Both the position numbers and the translations under genes were made by a program. Below the pieces are notes generated by a model. The model was not told the DNA's origin. It did no database searches and worked only from the letters and a program-made list of their open reading frames with translations. Below, piece by piece: positions 8,130 to 15,678 of a DNA stretch of 19,330 bases. Within the stretch, counting starts at the first letter, position 1, and each line of letters begins with the position of its first letter. This DNA comes from JBAWAP01 sp049589355 (GTDB taxonomy: Bacteria; Chloroflexota; Anaerolineae; VGOG01): contig JBAWAP010000043.1 in the NCBI GenBank assembly GCA_049589355.1, forward strand, positions 1 through 19,330. The letters are read 5' to 3'.

Positions 8130-8158
8130 TTGCTTTTTGTGAAAATCCATAGTATAAT
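8130..8158 (+). promoter_or_regulatory. Sigma-70-type promoter of the 1702-aa gene
   Basis: TTGCTT (8130-8135), a 17-nt spacer and TATAAT (8153-8158). It is nearly identical to 1668-1696, and conservation stops just upstream of the -35 box. It starts 31 nt downstream of the MITE-like element. Confidence 0.7.
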
Positions 8159-8347
8159 CATCCTAACTATGACTCCTTCGTACCCTGCCCAACCCCAGAT
8201 TTTCCCGAATTCTACGGGATAGCCACACAGCCTGCTGGGGGAAGTGAAGCTCGGCATGGTCTTGGGCTGGTATTTTGGTGGCAGGGAAGATGCGAGGCGA
8301 CGACTTACAAGCCATTTCCTTTGAAGCCCTATTAGAAAGGGGGAGCC
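8159..8347 (+). promoter_or_regulatory. Conserved 5' leader, second copy
   Basis: Counterpart of 1697-1893. CCCCAG (8193-8198) can pair with CTGGGG (8235-8240). The enclosed hairpin is stronger here: TCCCG (8203-8207) with CGGGA (8215-8219). Against the first copy, an inserted C is matched by an A-to-G change on the other arm, which is the kind of paired change expected in a real RNA stem. It ends in the same AAAGGGGGAG ribosome binding site. Confidence 0.5.
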
Positions 8348-11300
8348 ATGCGTAATGCACTCTTTGTGAGAAGGCCGATCGTGCAGGTAGCTTTGATTAT
8401 TCTACTTTTGGCGGTGGTGGCGGTAGTATTTACCAGGGCACAGGACCGCGCCTGGGCAACCTCGGCTACGGTCACCTACAACACCCTTCGCGCTTCTGAT
8501 GCTATCACTGAGACCTACAACACCCTCAGGGTGTATGGAGGTTCAGGTTGGCCCGAACTGCGGGGCAATATGGGAGCCGGAACTGTTGTTATCACTGACG
8601 AGAAAACTACGCCTCCACTTCTGGTCGAGGTTCAGCCCTACACGGACACCCTCGCGATCTTCAATCCCCAACTTCCCCAAGCTCCAAGGAAGGACTCCAT
8701 CACCTGGAACCCGCTTTTCATGTCCGAGTTGGAGACTCAGGACGAGAACTGGTACCAAGATCTTTATCGGAGGCTGATAGCCAGCGGCATCAATGCCTCA
8801 GAGAAGGTTTGGTTCCGGATGTGGTATGAGCCGGAGCACTGGGACAAGGACATTAACGCCAACGGGGCTCTGGACCGCGATGCCCAAGGCCTGCCTTTGG
8901 CCCCCGTCAATCCCACTCCCACGAACATTGATGAGTGGTACCCGGCCATCATGCAGGAGTTCACCTACTTGCTCATGGAGCTTAAGCCCCTGGCGGACAA
9001 ACCGGAGCCGACCTACGGGCAGGCGGGTGCCACCAGTTTCGTCTTCCCGGTGGGCATGAGGGAGGAGGATCTTTTTGACCCCTACGGCTACGGGCTGACC
9101 AGCCTGGACGGCAACTTCGATGGTGTCCCAGACATCGTCCATGTGGAGAGTGAGCAGACCCTCCAGAGCAGGACCGGCATCGCTGCCGACTTTGATGGGG
9201 ATGGGGTCATGGATCCCCTGGACTCTGACGTCATCCCCCTGAACGGAAACGAGCTGGCGGTGTTTCATCTGGACACCTTCGAAGTCCCGATAGGCGGGTA
9301 TGTCCAGTTCTTGGATCACCTGGTGCGCTTAGAAGCAGTGTTCGATACCGGAGTGACCGTCCGGGTCTGGTACACGGGAGACCGAGAGCTGTTCAACCTG
9401 GGCTCACGATTCCTTGATAGGGAGGCCATGGTGTTGGCGGGCACGGCGGGGTCACTCCAATACATCCCGCCAGGAGGGGGCAACACAGGCGTGCCTACAG
9501 GCCCCTTCTTCGTCTACCTGGAGAACGTGGACACCGAGGAGGAGACGGCTCTGCTCATGGTGGGCCGCGCCCTGGGCGCGACGCACAGCGCTATGGAGGA
9601 CGCGCCAGGCTCTCTGGACGATAGGCCTGGTGACCCCTGGTTCCTGAAGCGGTTCTACGTGGACGGCCACGAGTACAATGTGGTGGCCATCAAGACGCGG
9701 GACAACAACTGGTTCAAGTTCATCACCATTCGGACGCCTATTCCCAAGGTTCCCGTCACCATTGAGCAGCACTCAGTTCGCCTTCAGGATTACCCACTGG
9801 AGGAGCCCCTGTCGGTTATGCCGCCCTACAACTATGAACACTACATCTTGAAGGACGTCCAGGCCATCACCGAGTTTGTGGGGGACGAGGATGAGGATGA
9901 CATCCCCGATGAGGACGAGGTGGACTACCTCGGCGAGCTGGTAGGGCCGGTGCCACCCATCCTGCAACGGAACGGCCCGTTCCCCTACATGGGTGTGGGT
10001 CCCTACAGCCCCTACGATGATAAGAGGGAGATGCACCTTTTCTACGTCAAAGAGGACAGGAACCCACAGTTCCTGGGCGAGTTGAAGGAGAAGTATGGCG
10101 AAATCACGGCAACAGCGACTATCACCGAGTTCTGGTACGTGGAGCAGTGGTGGACTCGGCCCTGGGAGTACACCGAGTTCGTGCTGCCGGACATCCGAGA
10201 TGACATCACCGGCCCTGACAACCCGGACCTGTATCTGCTGACCAGTGCCTTCACCGCGTCCCAGTCTGAGTACCTATACTGGATCCAGGATGAGCCCTTC
10301 CCCGACTCGCCTCTGCGGTACAACCTGTCTTGGGACAGTGAGGACAGGGAGTGGGAGCATGTGGTGACTAACACCATTACATCAACGCTACCTGGCTGGA
10401 AGCCTCGGGTCAAACTCTGGTTCGATCCGGCCGTGGGGGACAAGACATATAAGAATGAGGAGGGGCTGAGGATTTTCGGCATGGATTGTTGGGTCACAAC
10501 GGTCCCGCTTGGCGTTTGCTGCCCAGGCCCTGGGAAGGTGCTAGCAACGGACACAGCCAAGACGGGACCGACTGGCTATCCGGTGGAAATCCCACCCTAC
10601 ACCGACCCCTGGGCTCCCTTCAACCCCCAACTCGAACAGGCGCCAAGGAAGGACTCTCTGACCTTCAACCCGGCCTACATGGACAAGTTCCGACACGGAG
10701 GCGAGCCATTGGCCCTGCTCTACGCCGGGATCTCCCTAGAAGAGCGCGATGCCCGAGAGAAGGTCTTTCCACGGATGTGGTACGAGCCGGAATACCTGGA
10801 CAAGATCCTGGAAGCCGATATAGATGGTGGCGTCATCACCCCCACCCGGGTTTACACCTTCCCCGCAGTGATGCAGGAGTTTACCTACATGTACCTTGAT
10901 ACCCTGGACCAGCCCAGCCACGGCCAGCCAGGGAACAGCCAGTTCGCTTTCCCCATCGGCACAGCACGCAACGAACTGCCAGCGCCGGACCCGGGTACCG
11001 GCGATCTGCCTTCCATGACTTCCAATGACCCGGCCCGCTTCGGCTACGGGTTGACCACTTTTGACGCTGACTTCGACGGCGACTACGACATCGTCACCGT
11101 GCACAGCGAGGAGACCATCACCGAGACCATGGGCGTCTGGGTGGACTTCGATGGCGATGGGGTCATAGACCGCCTGGATACCGACGGATGGGAGCTGACT
11201 GGCGATGAGTTGGTGGTCTTCGTCGTCGAGGACATCGAGCTGGCGCGAAAAGAGAGCGCCATGTTCCTGGACCACATGGTCACCCTGGAGAACATCAGTT

Positions 11301-13456
11301 GGGCCCCTGGCCAGCCGAGCAGCGCCGATCTCAAGTTCTGGTACACAGGAGGCGGACTCCACGCTCCTGACTATTCCCTGTACCCGGACGAGATCGGCAC
11401 GCGCACCCTGCGTGAAGGGGAGGTGGCCGTGGTCAGCAAGACTGCGGTGCGAGTGATACCGGCTGGAGGGAACAACCAAAACCGCACCGATGGCGCCTGG
11501 TTCGTTTACTTCAAGAGTTGGAATACCTTCACCGAGACGGCCTTGCTCACCATCGGGCGCGCCCTGGGAGCTACCCACTCGGCCATAGACGATGGGGCTG
11601 GGCGCCATGACTTGGCGGCTGGCGACCCCTGGTACCTGAAGCGTTTCTTTGTTGATGGGCACGAATACAACGTGGTGGCCATCAAGACAGTCCTGAACGA
11701 CGAAGCGGTAGACACCGGCCAGATAATGCCAGGCGGCTATATGACGATCACGTGTGCTACTATACCGTACTTCGTGCCGGCGGGCGAGAAGTGCTGGGAG
11801 TTCAAGTATATCACCATCCGCACCCCAGTGCCCAAGGTCAATTTCATTAACGGCCAGGACTCTCAAAAGCTGGAGGGATACAACCAGGGTACCATCTTCG
11901 GCGTGGACACCAGCATCATCTCGGTCATGCCACCCTTCAACTTCAACCATACGCAGTTGAAGGACATCCAGAGGCTCGAGGAGAAGGCGGTGCCCGAGGG
12001 GGAAACTGAAGAGCAGATCGTCTTCGCCAATCCAGAGTTCTACAATGATAGCTGCATGGGAGACCTGGAAGGCAACGTTGATCCCCTCCAGATCCGGATC
12101 GTAGACGAGGATAAGGACAAGCAGTTCTTCGGAGAGCTCAAGGAGAAGTACTGGGAGGATCTGGTGGGGGCGGAGATGTGGAGCACGGAGCAGTTCCATA
12201 CCCTGCCCGATAAGTACACGGACCTGGAACTCCCGGCTGGGCAACTGTACCTGCTGACCAGCGACTGGGAGTCCGACCAGAGCTGGGTGCATTACTACGG
12301 TTGCGATCCAACCGATGGCTACTTCACCCAAGACGATCTTAATGGCTTCAATCCTGGCATCCTTCTCAGCAATGCCGTCATCACCTTTACCAGCGGCATA
12401 ACCAACACTTATTATACTGGGCCACTTCGGATGAAGTTCTGGTACGATCCGGAGGACAGGGAGGACATCTACAAAAACACCTGGGAGATCACACCTACGC
12501 CCACGCCTACGCCCACATCCACACCGACTGACACGCCTACCAGTACTCCCACACCGACCAATACGCCCACGGCCACCTCGACGCCGACCAACACACCAAC
12601 GCCGACCAGCACACCCACCGATACGCCTACGTCCACGCCGACGAATACGCCCACGATCACATCCACGCCGACCAATACGCCAACCAATACGTCTACGTCT
12701 ACGCCGACGAATACGCCCACGATCACATCCACGCCGACTATCACGCCTACGCCAACCCAAACGTCCACGCCCACGTCCACGCCAACACGGACTCACACTC
12801 CCACATCGACTTCTACACCTACGATAACGCCAACGCCGACCGAGACTCCCATACCCGAAATCTACTTGCCTCTGGTTGCCAAATATCCGACGCCGACGCC
12901 TACTCCAACGCCTACACCCACTTTTACACCCACTCCAACACAAACGCCCAGACCAACCAGTACTCCAACGCCAATTGCTTGCGAAGAGAAAGTTTGCAAC
13001 GGCGGCTTTGAAAAGTGTGAGTGCTGGACCATCCCGACTACTCCGCGCCAAGCAGCCTACTCCGCGGTTAAGTTCAGGACGGGTTCCTGGTCCATGCGCC
13101 TGGGGATCACCTCCGACAGCGATGCCTACAGTTGGTCCTCCATCCGCCAGCAGGTGACTATTCCCGGGAACGCAGCGAGCGCTACCCTGTCGTTCTGGTA
13201 CTATCCCATCTGCCAGGATGCCTGGCCGTACGATTGGCAAGAGGCGATCATCTATGACGCCACGGTCACTACCAAACTAGCCTATGCGATGTCGCCAGTC
13301 TGCTCTAACAGCCAAACCTGGACGCACCGTACCTTCGACCTGATGCCCTACAAGGGGCAGACGATCACACTATACTTCAATGTCAAAAACAATGGGGTTG
13401 GCAATCGCAAGACAGCTATGTACCTGGATGATGTGTCGGTACAGGTATGCCGCTAG
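8348..13456 (+). CDS. Giant secreted protein, paralogue: two ~600-aa novel units, Thr-Pro linkers, C-terminal jelly-roll-like domain
   Basis: The ATG and ribosome binding site match the 2006-aa paralogue, and the signal peptide is close to identical (ends AWA at 35-37). Unit 1 covers about 96-711 and unit 2 about 749-1379, roughly 70-80% similar to the paralogue by eye. Shared features include DFDGDGVMDPLD, GRALGATHSA and FVDGHEYNVVAIKT. The ~130-residue domain inserted in the paralogue is absent: KEKYGEI runs within ten residues into EFWYVEQWW. A Thr-Pro linker (1382-1501), the segment IYLPLVAK (1505-1512), a second Thr-Pro linker (1514-1542) and a Cys-containing domain (1545-1702) follow. 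That last domain starts NGGFE and ends YLDDVSVQVC, a pattern of jelly-roll carbohydrate-binding or MAM-like domains. It lacks the cohesin/dockerin part. Probable envelope protein; no enzymatic residues were identified. Confidence 0.92.
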   Translation: MRNALFVRRPIVQVALIILLLAVVAVVFTRAQDRAWATSATVTYNTLRASDAITETYNTLRVYGGSGWPELRGNMGAGTVVITDEKTTPPLLVEVQPYTDTLAIFNPQLPQAPRKDSITWNPLFMSELETQDENWYQDLYRRLIASGINASEKVWFRMWYEPEHWDKDINANGALDRDAQGLPLAPVNPTPTNIDEWYPAIMQEFTYLLMELKPLADKPEPTYGQAGATSFVFPVGMREEDLFDPYGYGLTSLDGNFDGVPDIVHVESEQTLQSRTGIAADFDGDGVMDPLDSDVIPLNGNELAVFHLDTFEVPIGGYVQFLDHLVRLEAVFDTGVTVRVWYTGDRELFNLGSRFLDREAMVLAGTAGSLQYIPPGGGNTGVPTGPFFVYLENVDTEEETALLMVGRALGATHSAMEDAPGSLDDRPGDPWFLKRFYVDGHEYNVVAIKTRDNNWFKFITIRTPIPKVPVTIEQHSVRLQDYPLEEPLSVMPPYNYEHYILKDVQAITEFVGDEDEDDIPDEDEVDYLGELVGPVPPILQRNGPFPYMGVGPYSPYDDKREMHLFYVKEDRNPQFLGELKEKYGEITATATITEFWYVEQWWTRPWEYTEFVLPDIRDDITGPDNPDLYLLTSAFTASQSEYLYWIQDEPFPDSPLRYNLSWDSEDREWEHVVTNTITSTLPGWKPRVKLWFDPAVGDKTYKNEEGLRIFGMDCWVTTVPLGVCCPGPGKVLATDTAKTGPTGYPVEIPPYTDPWAPFNPQLEQAPRKDSLTFNPAYMDKFRHGGEPLALLYAGISLEERDAREKVFPRMWYEPEYLDKILEADIDGGVITPTRVYTFPAVMQEFTYMYLDTLDQPSHGQPGNSQFAFPIGTARNELPAPDPGTGDLPSMTSNDPARFGYGLTTFDADFDGDYDIVTVHSEETITETMGVWVDFDGDGVIDRLDTDGWELTGDELVVFVVEDIELARKESAMFLDHMVTLENISWAPGQPSSADLKFWYTGGGLHAPDYSLYPDEIGTRTLREGEVAVVSKTAVRVIPAGGNNQNRTDGAWFVYFKSWNTFTETALLTIGRALGATHSAIDDGAGRHDLAAGDPWYLKRFFVDGHEYNVVAIKTVLNDEAVDTGQIMPGGYMTITCATIPYFVPAGEKCWEFKYITIRTPVPKVNFINGQDSQKLEGYNQGTIFGVDTSIISVMPPFNFNHTQLKDIQRLEEKAVPEGETEEQIVFANPEFYNDSCMGDLEGNVDPLQIRIVDEDKDKQFFGELKEKYWEDLVGAEMWSTEQFHTLPDKYTDLELPAGQLYLLTSDWESDQSWVHYYGCDPTDGYFTQDDLNGFNPGILLSNAVITFTSGITNTYYTGPLRMKFWYDPEDREDIYKNTWEITPTPTPTPTSTPTDTPTSTPTPTNTPTATSTPTNTPTPTSTPTDTPTSTPTNTPTITSTPTNTPTNTSTSTPTNTPTITSTPTITPTPTQTSTPTSTPTRTHTPTSTSTPTITPTPTETPIPEIYLPLVAKYPTPTPTPTPTPTFTPTPTQTPRPTSTPTPIACEEKVCNGGFEKCECWTIPTTPRQAAYSAVKFRTGSWSMRLGITSDSDAYSWSSIRQQVTIPGNAASATLSFWYYPICQDAWPYDWQEAIIYDATVTTKLAYAMSPVCSNSQTWTHRTFDLMPYKGQTITLYFNVKNNGVGNRKTAMYLDDVSVQVCR
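12491..12850 (+). repeat. Thr-Pro coding repeat, main linker
   Basis: These 120 codons of Thr/Ser/Asn-Pro repeats encode residues 1382-1501. They include a 38-nt exact direct repeat (12635-12672 and 12701-12738, period 66 nt or 22 codons), a sign of recent in-frame duplication. The product is probably an extended linker. Confidence 0.9.
12887..12973 (+). repeat. Thr-Pro coding repeat, second linker
   Basis: These 29 codons of Pro-Thr repeats lie between the IYLPLVAK segment and the C-terminal domain. A Thr-Pro linker after a YLPLV segment is unusual within this window, where the other two genes end just after that segment. Confidence 0.85.
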
Positions 13457-13520
13457 TTGACTCTCAGGCCAGGTGTCAATGGGGTAGGTAGTAGTGTAGG
13501 CTGAGCAGCTCACAAATTCC

Positions 13521-13577
13521 CGTAGCGGCGGCCTGCCGTGGCCGCTTTCCGTGGCGGTCAGGGCGGCTGCCGCTACG
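13521..13577 (+). repeat. GC-rich intergenic palindrome
   Basis: CGTAGCGGCGGCC at the left and GGCTGCCGCTACG at the right are inverted repeats matching at 12 of 13 positions, around a GC-rich centre. It could be a REP-like interspersed element or act as a terminator for the 1702-aa gene, although no T-run follows. Only one copy is in the window. The remainder of 13457-13620 has no gene. Confidence 0.6.
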
Positions 13578-13582
13578 AATTA

Positions 13583-13591
13583 TGATATACT
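13583..13591 (+). promoter_or_regulatory. Extended -10 promoter candidate
   Basis: TGATATACT fits an extended -10 (TGnTATAAT). No convincing -35 box is visible because the GC-rich palindrome lies there. It is followed at 13607-13612 by GGAGGT, a strong ribosome binding site for the ATG at 13621. Confidence 0.4.
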
Positions 13592-13620
13592 GAGCCCCTT
13601 TCATATGGAGGTGTATCAGT

Positions 13621-14298
13621 ATGACAGAAGCAATCGGGTTGACAGCCGAGATGTACCGGGCAATTGTGACCATTGTGGATGAGCGGGTAAAGGAGATACG
13701 GGTTACCCGCGAGGACTTCAATGCGCTCACAGGCGCTGTGCAAGAGCTGGCCCAGGCTCAGGCCCGTACGGGACAGTGGGTGCATGAGCTAGTCCAGGCC
13801 CAGGCCCGCACAGAGCAGCGGGTGGGTGGTCTGGAGCGGGCCATGCAAGAGTTGGCCCAGGCCCAGGTCCGTACGGAGCAACAGATGGAGAGACTGGCCC
13901 AGCAGGTTGGTGGCTTGAGCGACAGCATCGGCTACGGATTGGAAGACATTGCTAAGGTTGTACTGCCTGGCTATCTGTATCGTCACTTCGGAATAGTGCT
14001 GGAGGGTAAGCTGGGTGAAGAGCTGGGCCGCCATTTCTTCCACATTGACGGTTCAGATGTAGAGATCAACCTCTACGGGGAGGGAGAGCGCGACGGCCAA
14101 CGGGTGGTGGTGTTGGGAGAGGCCAAGTCGCGCATCTTCAGGAGCGATGTAGAGAAGTTTGTTTATAACCTGGCCGTGATAGATCATGTGCTGAAGGGGG
14201 AGGTAGTGCGAGTGATGTTTGGCTATTTCCTCCATCCCTCGGCCGAGGAAGCGGCCAGGGAGCGGAATATTCTGCTGGTGGCTTCGTATCAGAGGTGA
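13621..14298 (+). CDS. Coiled-coil protein with PD-(D/E)XK nuclease-like C-terminal domain
   Basis: The ATG is preceded by GGAGGT at good spacing; the product is 225 aa. Residues about 38-105 are Gln/Ala-rich heptads with a near-repeat of about 14 residues (ELAQAQARTGQ, ELVQAQARTEQ, ELAQAQVRTEQ), predicting a coiled coil that probably oligomerises. Residues about 110-225 fit the compact alpha/beta domain of PD-(D/E)XK-like proteins: acidic D146/E148 on one strand and GEAK with E167 and K169 on the next, followed by a helix. This layout matches small proteins in Chloroflexota and cyanobacteria of the DUF3782 kind, a recollection I cannot check here. Whether it cuts DNA is unknown. It has its own promoter and terminator and no obvious partner gene. 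Confidence 0.8.
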   Translation: MTEAIGLTAEMYRAIVTIVDERVKEIRVTREDFNALTGAVQELAQAQARTGQWVHELVQAQARTEQRVGGLERAMQELAQAQVRTEQQMERLAQQVGGLSDSIGYGLEDIAKVVLPGYLYRHFGIVLEGKLGEELGRHFFHIDGSDVEINLYGEGERDGQRVVVLGEAKSRIFRSDVEKFVYNLAVIDHVLKGEVVRVMFGYFLHPSAEEAARERNILLVASYQR

Positions 14299-14336
14299 GG
14301 CCTATGTCGGGCCACAGGTCCGGTATCGCGTAAGTT

Positions 14337-14375
14337 AAGGGAAGGGTCGCGAACAGAGCCCTTCCCTTTTTGTTT
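14337..14375 (+). terminator. Rho-independent terminator
   Basis: AAGGGAAGGG (14337-14346) pairs with CCCTTCCCTT (14359-14368) around a 12-nt loop, and the T-rich tail TTTTTGTTT overlaps the end of the stem. It lies 38 nt after the stop of the coiled-coil gene. Confidence 0.85.
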
Positions 14376-14381
14376 GTAACG

Positions 14382-14390
14382 TGATATAAT
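14382..14390 (+). promoter_or_regulatory. Extended -10 promoter of the deacetylase gene
   Basis: TGATATAAT is a perfect extended -10 element directly after the terminator; no good -35 box is seen. Transcription from here would start near 14397, so the palindromic element at 14411-14554 would lie wholly in the untranslated leader of the deacetylase mRNA. Confidence 0.5.
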
Positions 14391-14410
14391 GGCGTGCAAA
14401 CAGGTACTGG

Positions 14411-14554
14411 ACTTTGGACAAACCCAGAGGGGGCGGTCAGAAACCAGGTTTTTAGAAGTCTTTGTACCTGAAACGCACGCATTTGCGAGCACTTCTAACA
14501 CTTCAGGAAACACTGCAGGCGGGAAAAACCTGGTTTCTTGGCTTTGTCCAAACT
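14411..14554 (+). repeat. Nested inverted-repeat element, family 2 copy 1
   Basis: The outer arms are TTTGGACAAA (14413-14422) and TTTGTCCAAA (14543-14552). The inner arms are AGAAACCAGGTTTTT (14439-14453) and its exact complement (14524-14538). AGAAGT and ACTTCT pair further inside. The inner arms are identical to those at 17529-17543 and 17612-17626, while the centres differ. It is either a non-autonomous element or a cis-acting hairpin, and ends 25 nt before the deacetylase start. Confidence 0.8.
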
Positions 14555-14579
14555 CCAACAGGTAGGGAGAGGGAAAATC

Positions 14580-15611
14580 TTGAGTACAGCCTACGTATAT
14601 GATCCCATCTATCTGGAGCACAACGCCCCGCCGGACCATCCGGAGAACAAAGAGCGGCTGGTGCGGATCATGGGGCTCCTGGAGAAACAGGGGGTGCTGG
14701 AGAGGTTGGTGGCGGTGAAGGCGACACCGGTTTCGATGGGATGCCTGACCAGGAATCACAGCCAGCGCTATATTGATACCGTGCGGCACGTGGCCGAGAG
14801 GGGCGGTGACCATCTAGACCTGGACACCTACACGAGCCCCCGTTCCTACGAGGTGGCACTGATGGCCACCGGAGGGCTGGTGAATGCTGTGGAAGCGGTG
14901 TTGGAAGGGAAGGTAGACAACGCCTTCGCCCTGGTGAGGCCGCCGGGCCACCATGCTGTGAAGGCACGAGGCATGGGCTTCTGTCTCTTCAACAACGTGG
15001 CCGTGGCCGCCCGCTACGCCCTAGAGGAGAAAGGATTGGAACGGGTGCTTATCGTTGATTTCGACGTCCACCACGGCAACGGCACTCAGGAGGCTTTCTA
15101 CGATGAATCCTGCGTCCTCTACTTCTCCACCCACCAGTACCCCTACTATCCCGGCACGGGTCACTGGCGGGAGATCGGAAGGGGGGAGGGAGAGGGCTAC
15201 ACGGCCAATGTCCCTCTGCCAGGAGGCGTGGGCGATAAGGGCTACGGATACATTTTCGACGAGTTTCTCTATCCTTTGGCTGAGCGTTACCGCCCCCAGC
15301 TCATCCTGGTTTCGGCTGGCTACGATGCCCATTGGGCCGACCCTTTGGCTGCGATGCAGCTTTCGATAACGGGTTACGCCACTCTGACGCGAACACTGAA
15401 AACGATGGCCGACCAGCTCTGCGAGGGCAGGCTTGTCTTCACCCTGGAGGGAGGTTACCAGCTCGAAGTGCTGGCCTATGCTGTGCTGAACACCTTCCAC
15501 GTGCTGCTGGGTGATGAAGAGATCGAGGACCCTCTTGGGACTGCTCCCCGCTCGGAGCGGGATGTTGGTGGCCTGGTAGATCAACTCAAGGGCCTGCATA
15601 GGCTAGTCTGA
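14580..15611 (+). CDS. Histone deacetylase / AcuC-family zinc deacetylase
   Basis: The start is TTG at 14580, preceded by AGGGAGAGGG at good spacing. The frame extends back to 14538, but that part lies inside a palindromic repeat. The 343-aa product is close to the usual length for the single-domain family. Family residues are all visible: RPPGHH with catalytic H124-H125; zinc ligands D162 and H164 in DFDVHHGNG and D249 in SAGYDAHWADP; catalytic tyrosine Y293 in EGGY. Known members remove acetyl or acyl groups from lysines (for example AcuC, acting on acetyl-CoA synthetase) or from small amines such as acetylpolyamines. The sequence alone does not decide the substrate, and no acs or polyamine gene is adjacent. 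Cytoplasmic, with no signal peptide. Confidence 0.93.
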   Translation: MSTAYVYDPIYLEHNAPPDHPENKERLVRIMGLLEKQGVLERLVAVKATPVSMGCLTRNHSQRYIDTVRHVAERGGDHLDLDTYTSPRSYEVALMATGGLVNAVEAVLEGKVDNAFALVRPPGHHAVKARGMGFCLFNNVAVAARYALEEKGLERVLIVDFDVHHGNGTQEAFYDESCVLYFSTHQYPYYPGTGHWREIGRGEGEGYTANVPLPGGVGDKGYGYIFDEFLYPLAERYRPQLILVSAGYDAHWADPLAAMQLSITGYATLTRTLKTMADQLCEGRLVFTLEGGYQLEVLAYAVLNTFHVLLGDEEIEDPLGTAPRSERDVGGLVDQLKGLHRLV

Positions 15612-15624
15612 AGAGGACTTCTGA

Positions 15625-15653
15625 TTGACATTTTAGTCGAAAAGCTAGATAAT
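15625..15653 (+). promoter_or_regulatory. Strong sigma-70-type promoter of the TPR gene
   Basis: A perfect TTGACA (15625-15630), a 17-nt spacer and GATAAT (15648-15653). Predicted transcription start is near 15660, which helps choose the GTG at 15679 as the start codon. Confidence 0.8.
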
Positions 15654-15678
15654 AGTATCGTTTGTGAAGGGGAAGGCT

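Noticed and set aside
10736..13240. An 834-codon open frame on the minus strand across the 1702-aa gene
   Set aside because: It is antisense to a clearly coding frame with signal peptide, conserved paralogue and ribosome binding site. Its translation is Arg/Gly-rich low complexity over the Thr-Pro part, and the paralogue does not keep it as one open frame.
13497..13515. GGCTGAGCAG, identical to the end of the MITE-like element, as a third copy
   Set aside because: Only about 10 nt match and the TGTCATTGCGAG core is absent; at best a remnant, possibly chance.
14538..14579. Upstream TTG as the start of the deacetylase
   Set aside because: It lies at the edge of the inverted-repeat arm with no ribosome binding site, while TTG at 14580 has AGGGAGAGGG before it and begins at the conserved family N-terminus.
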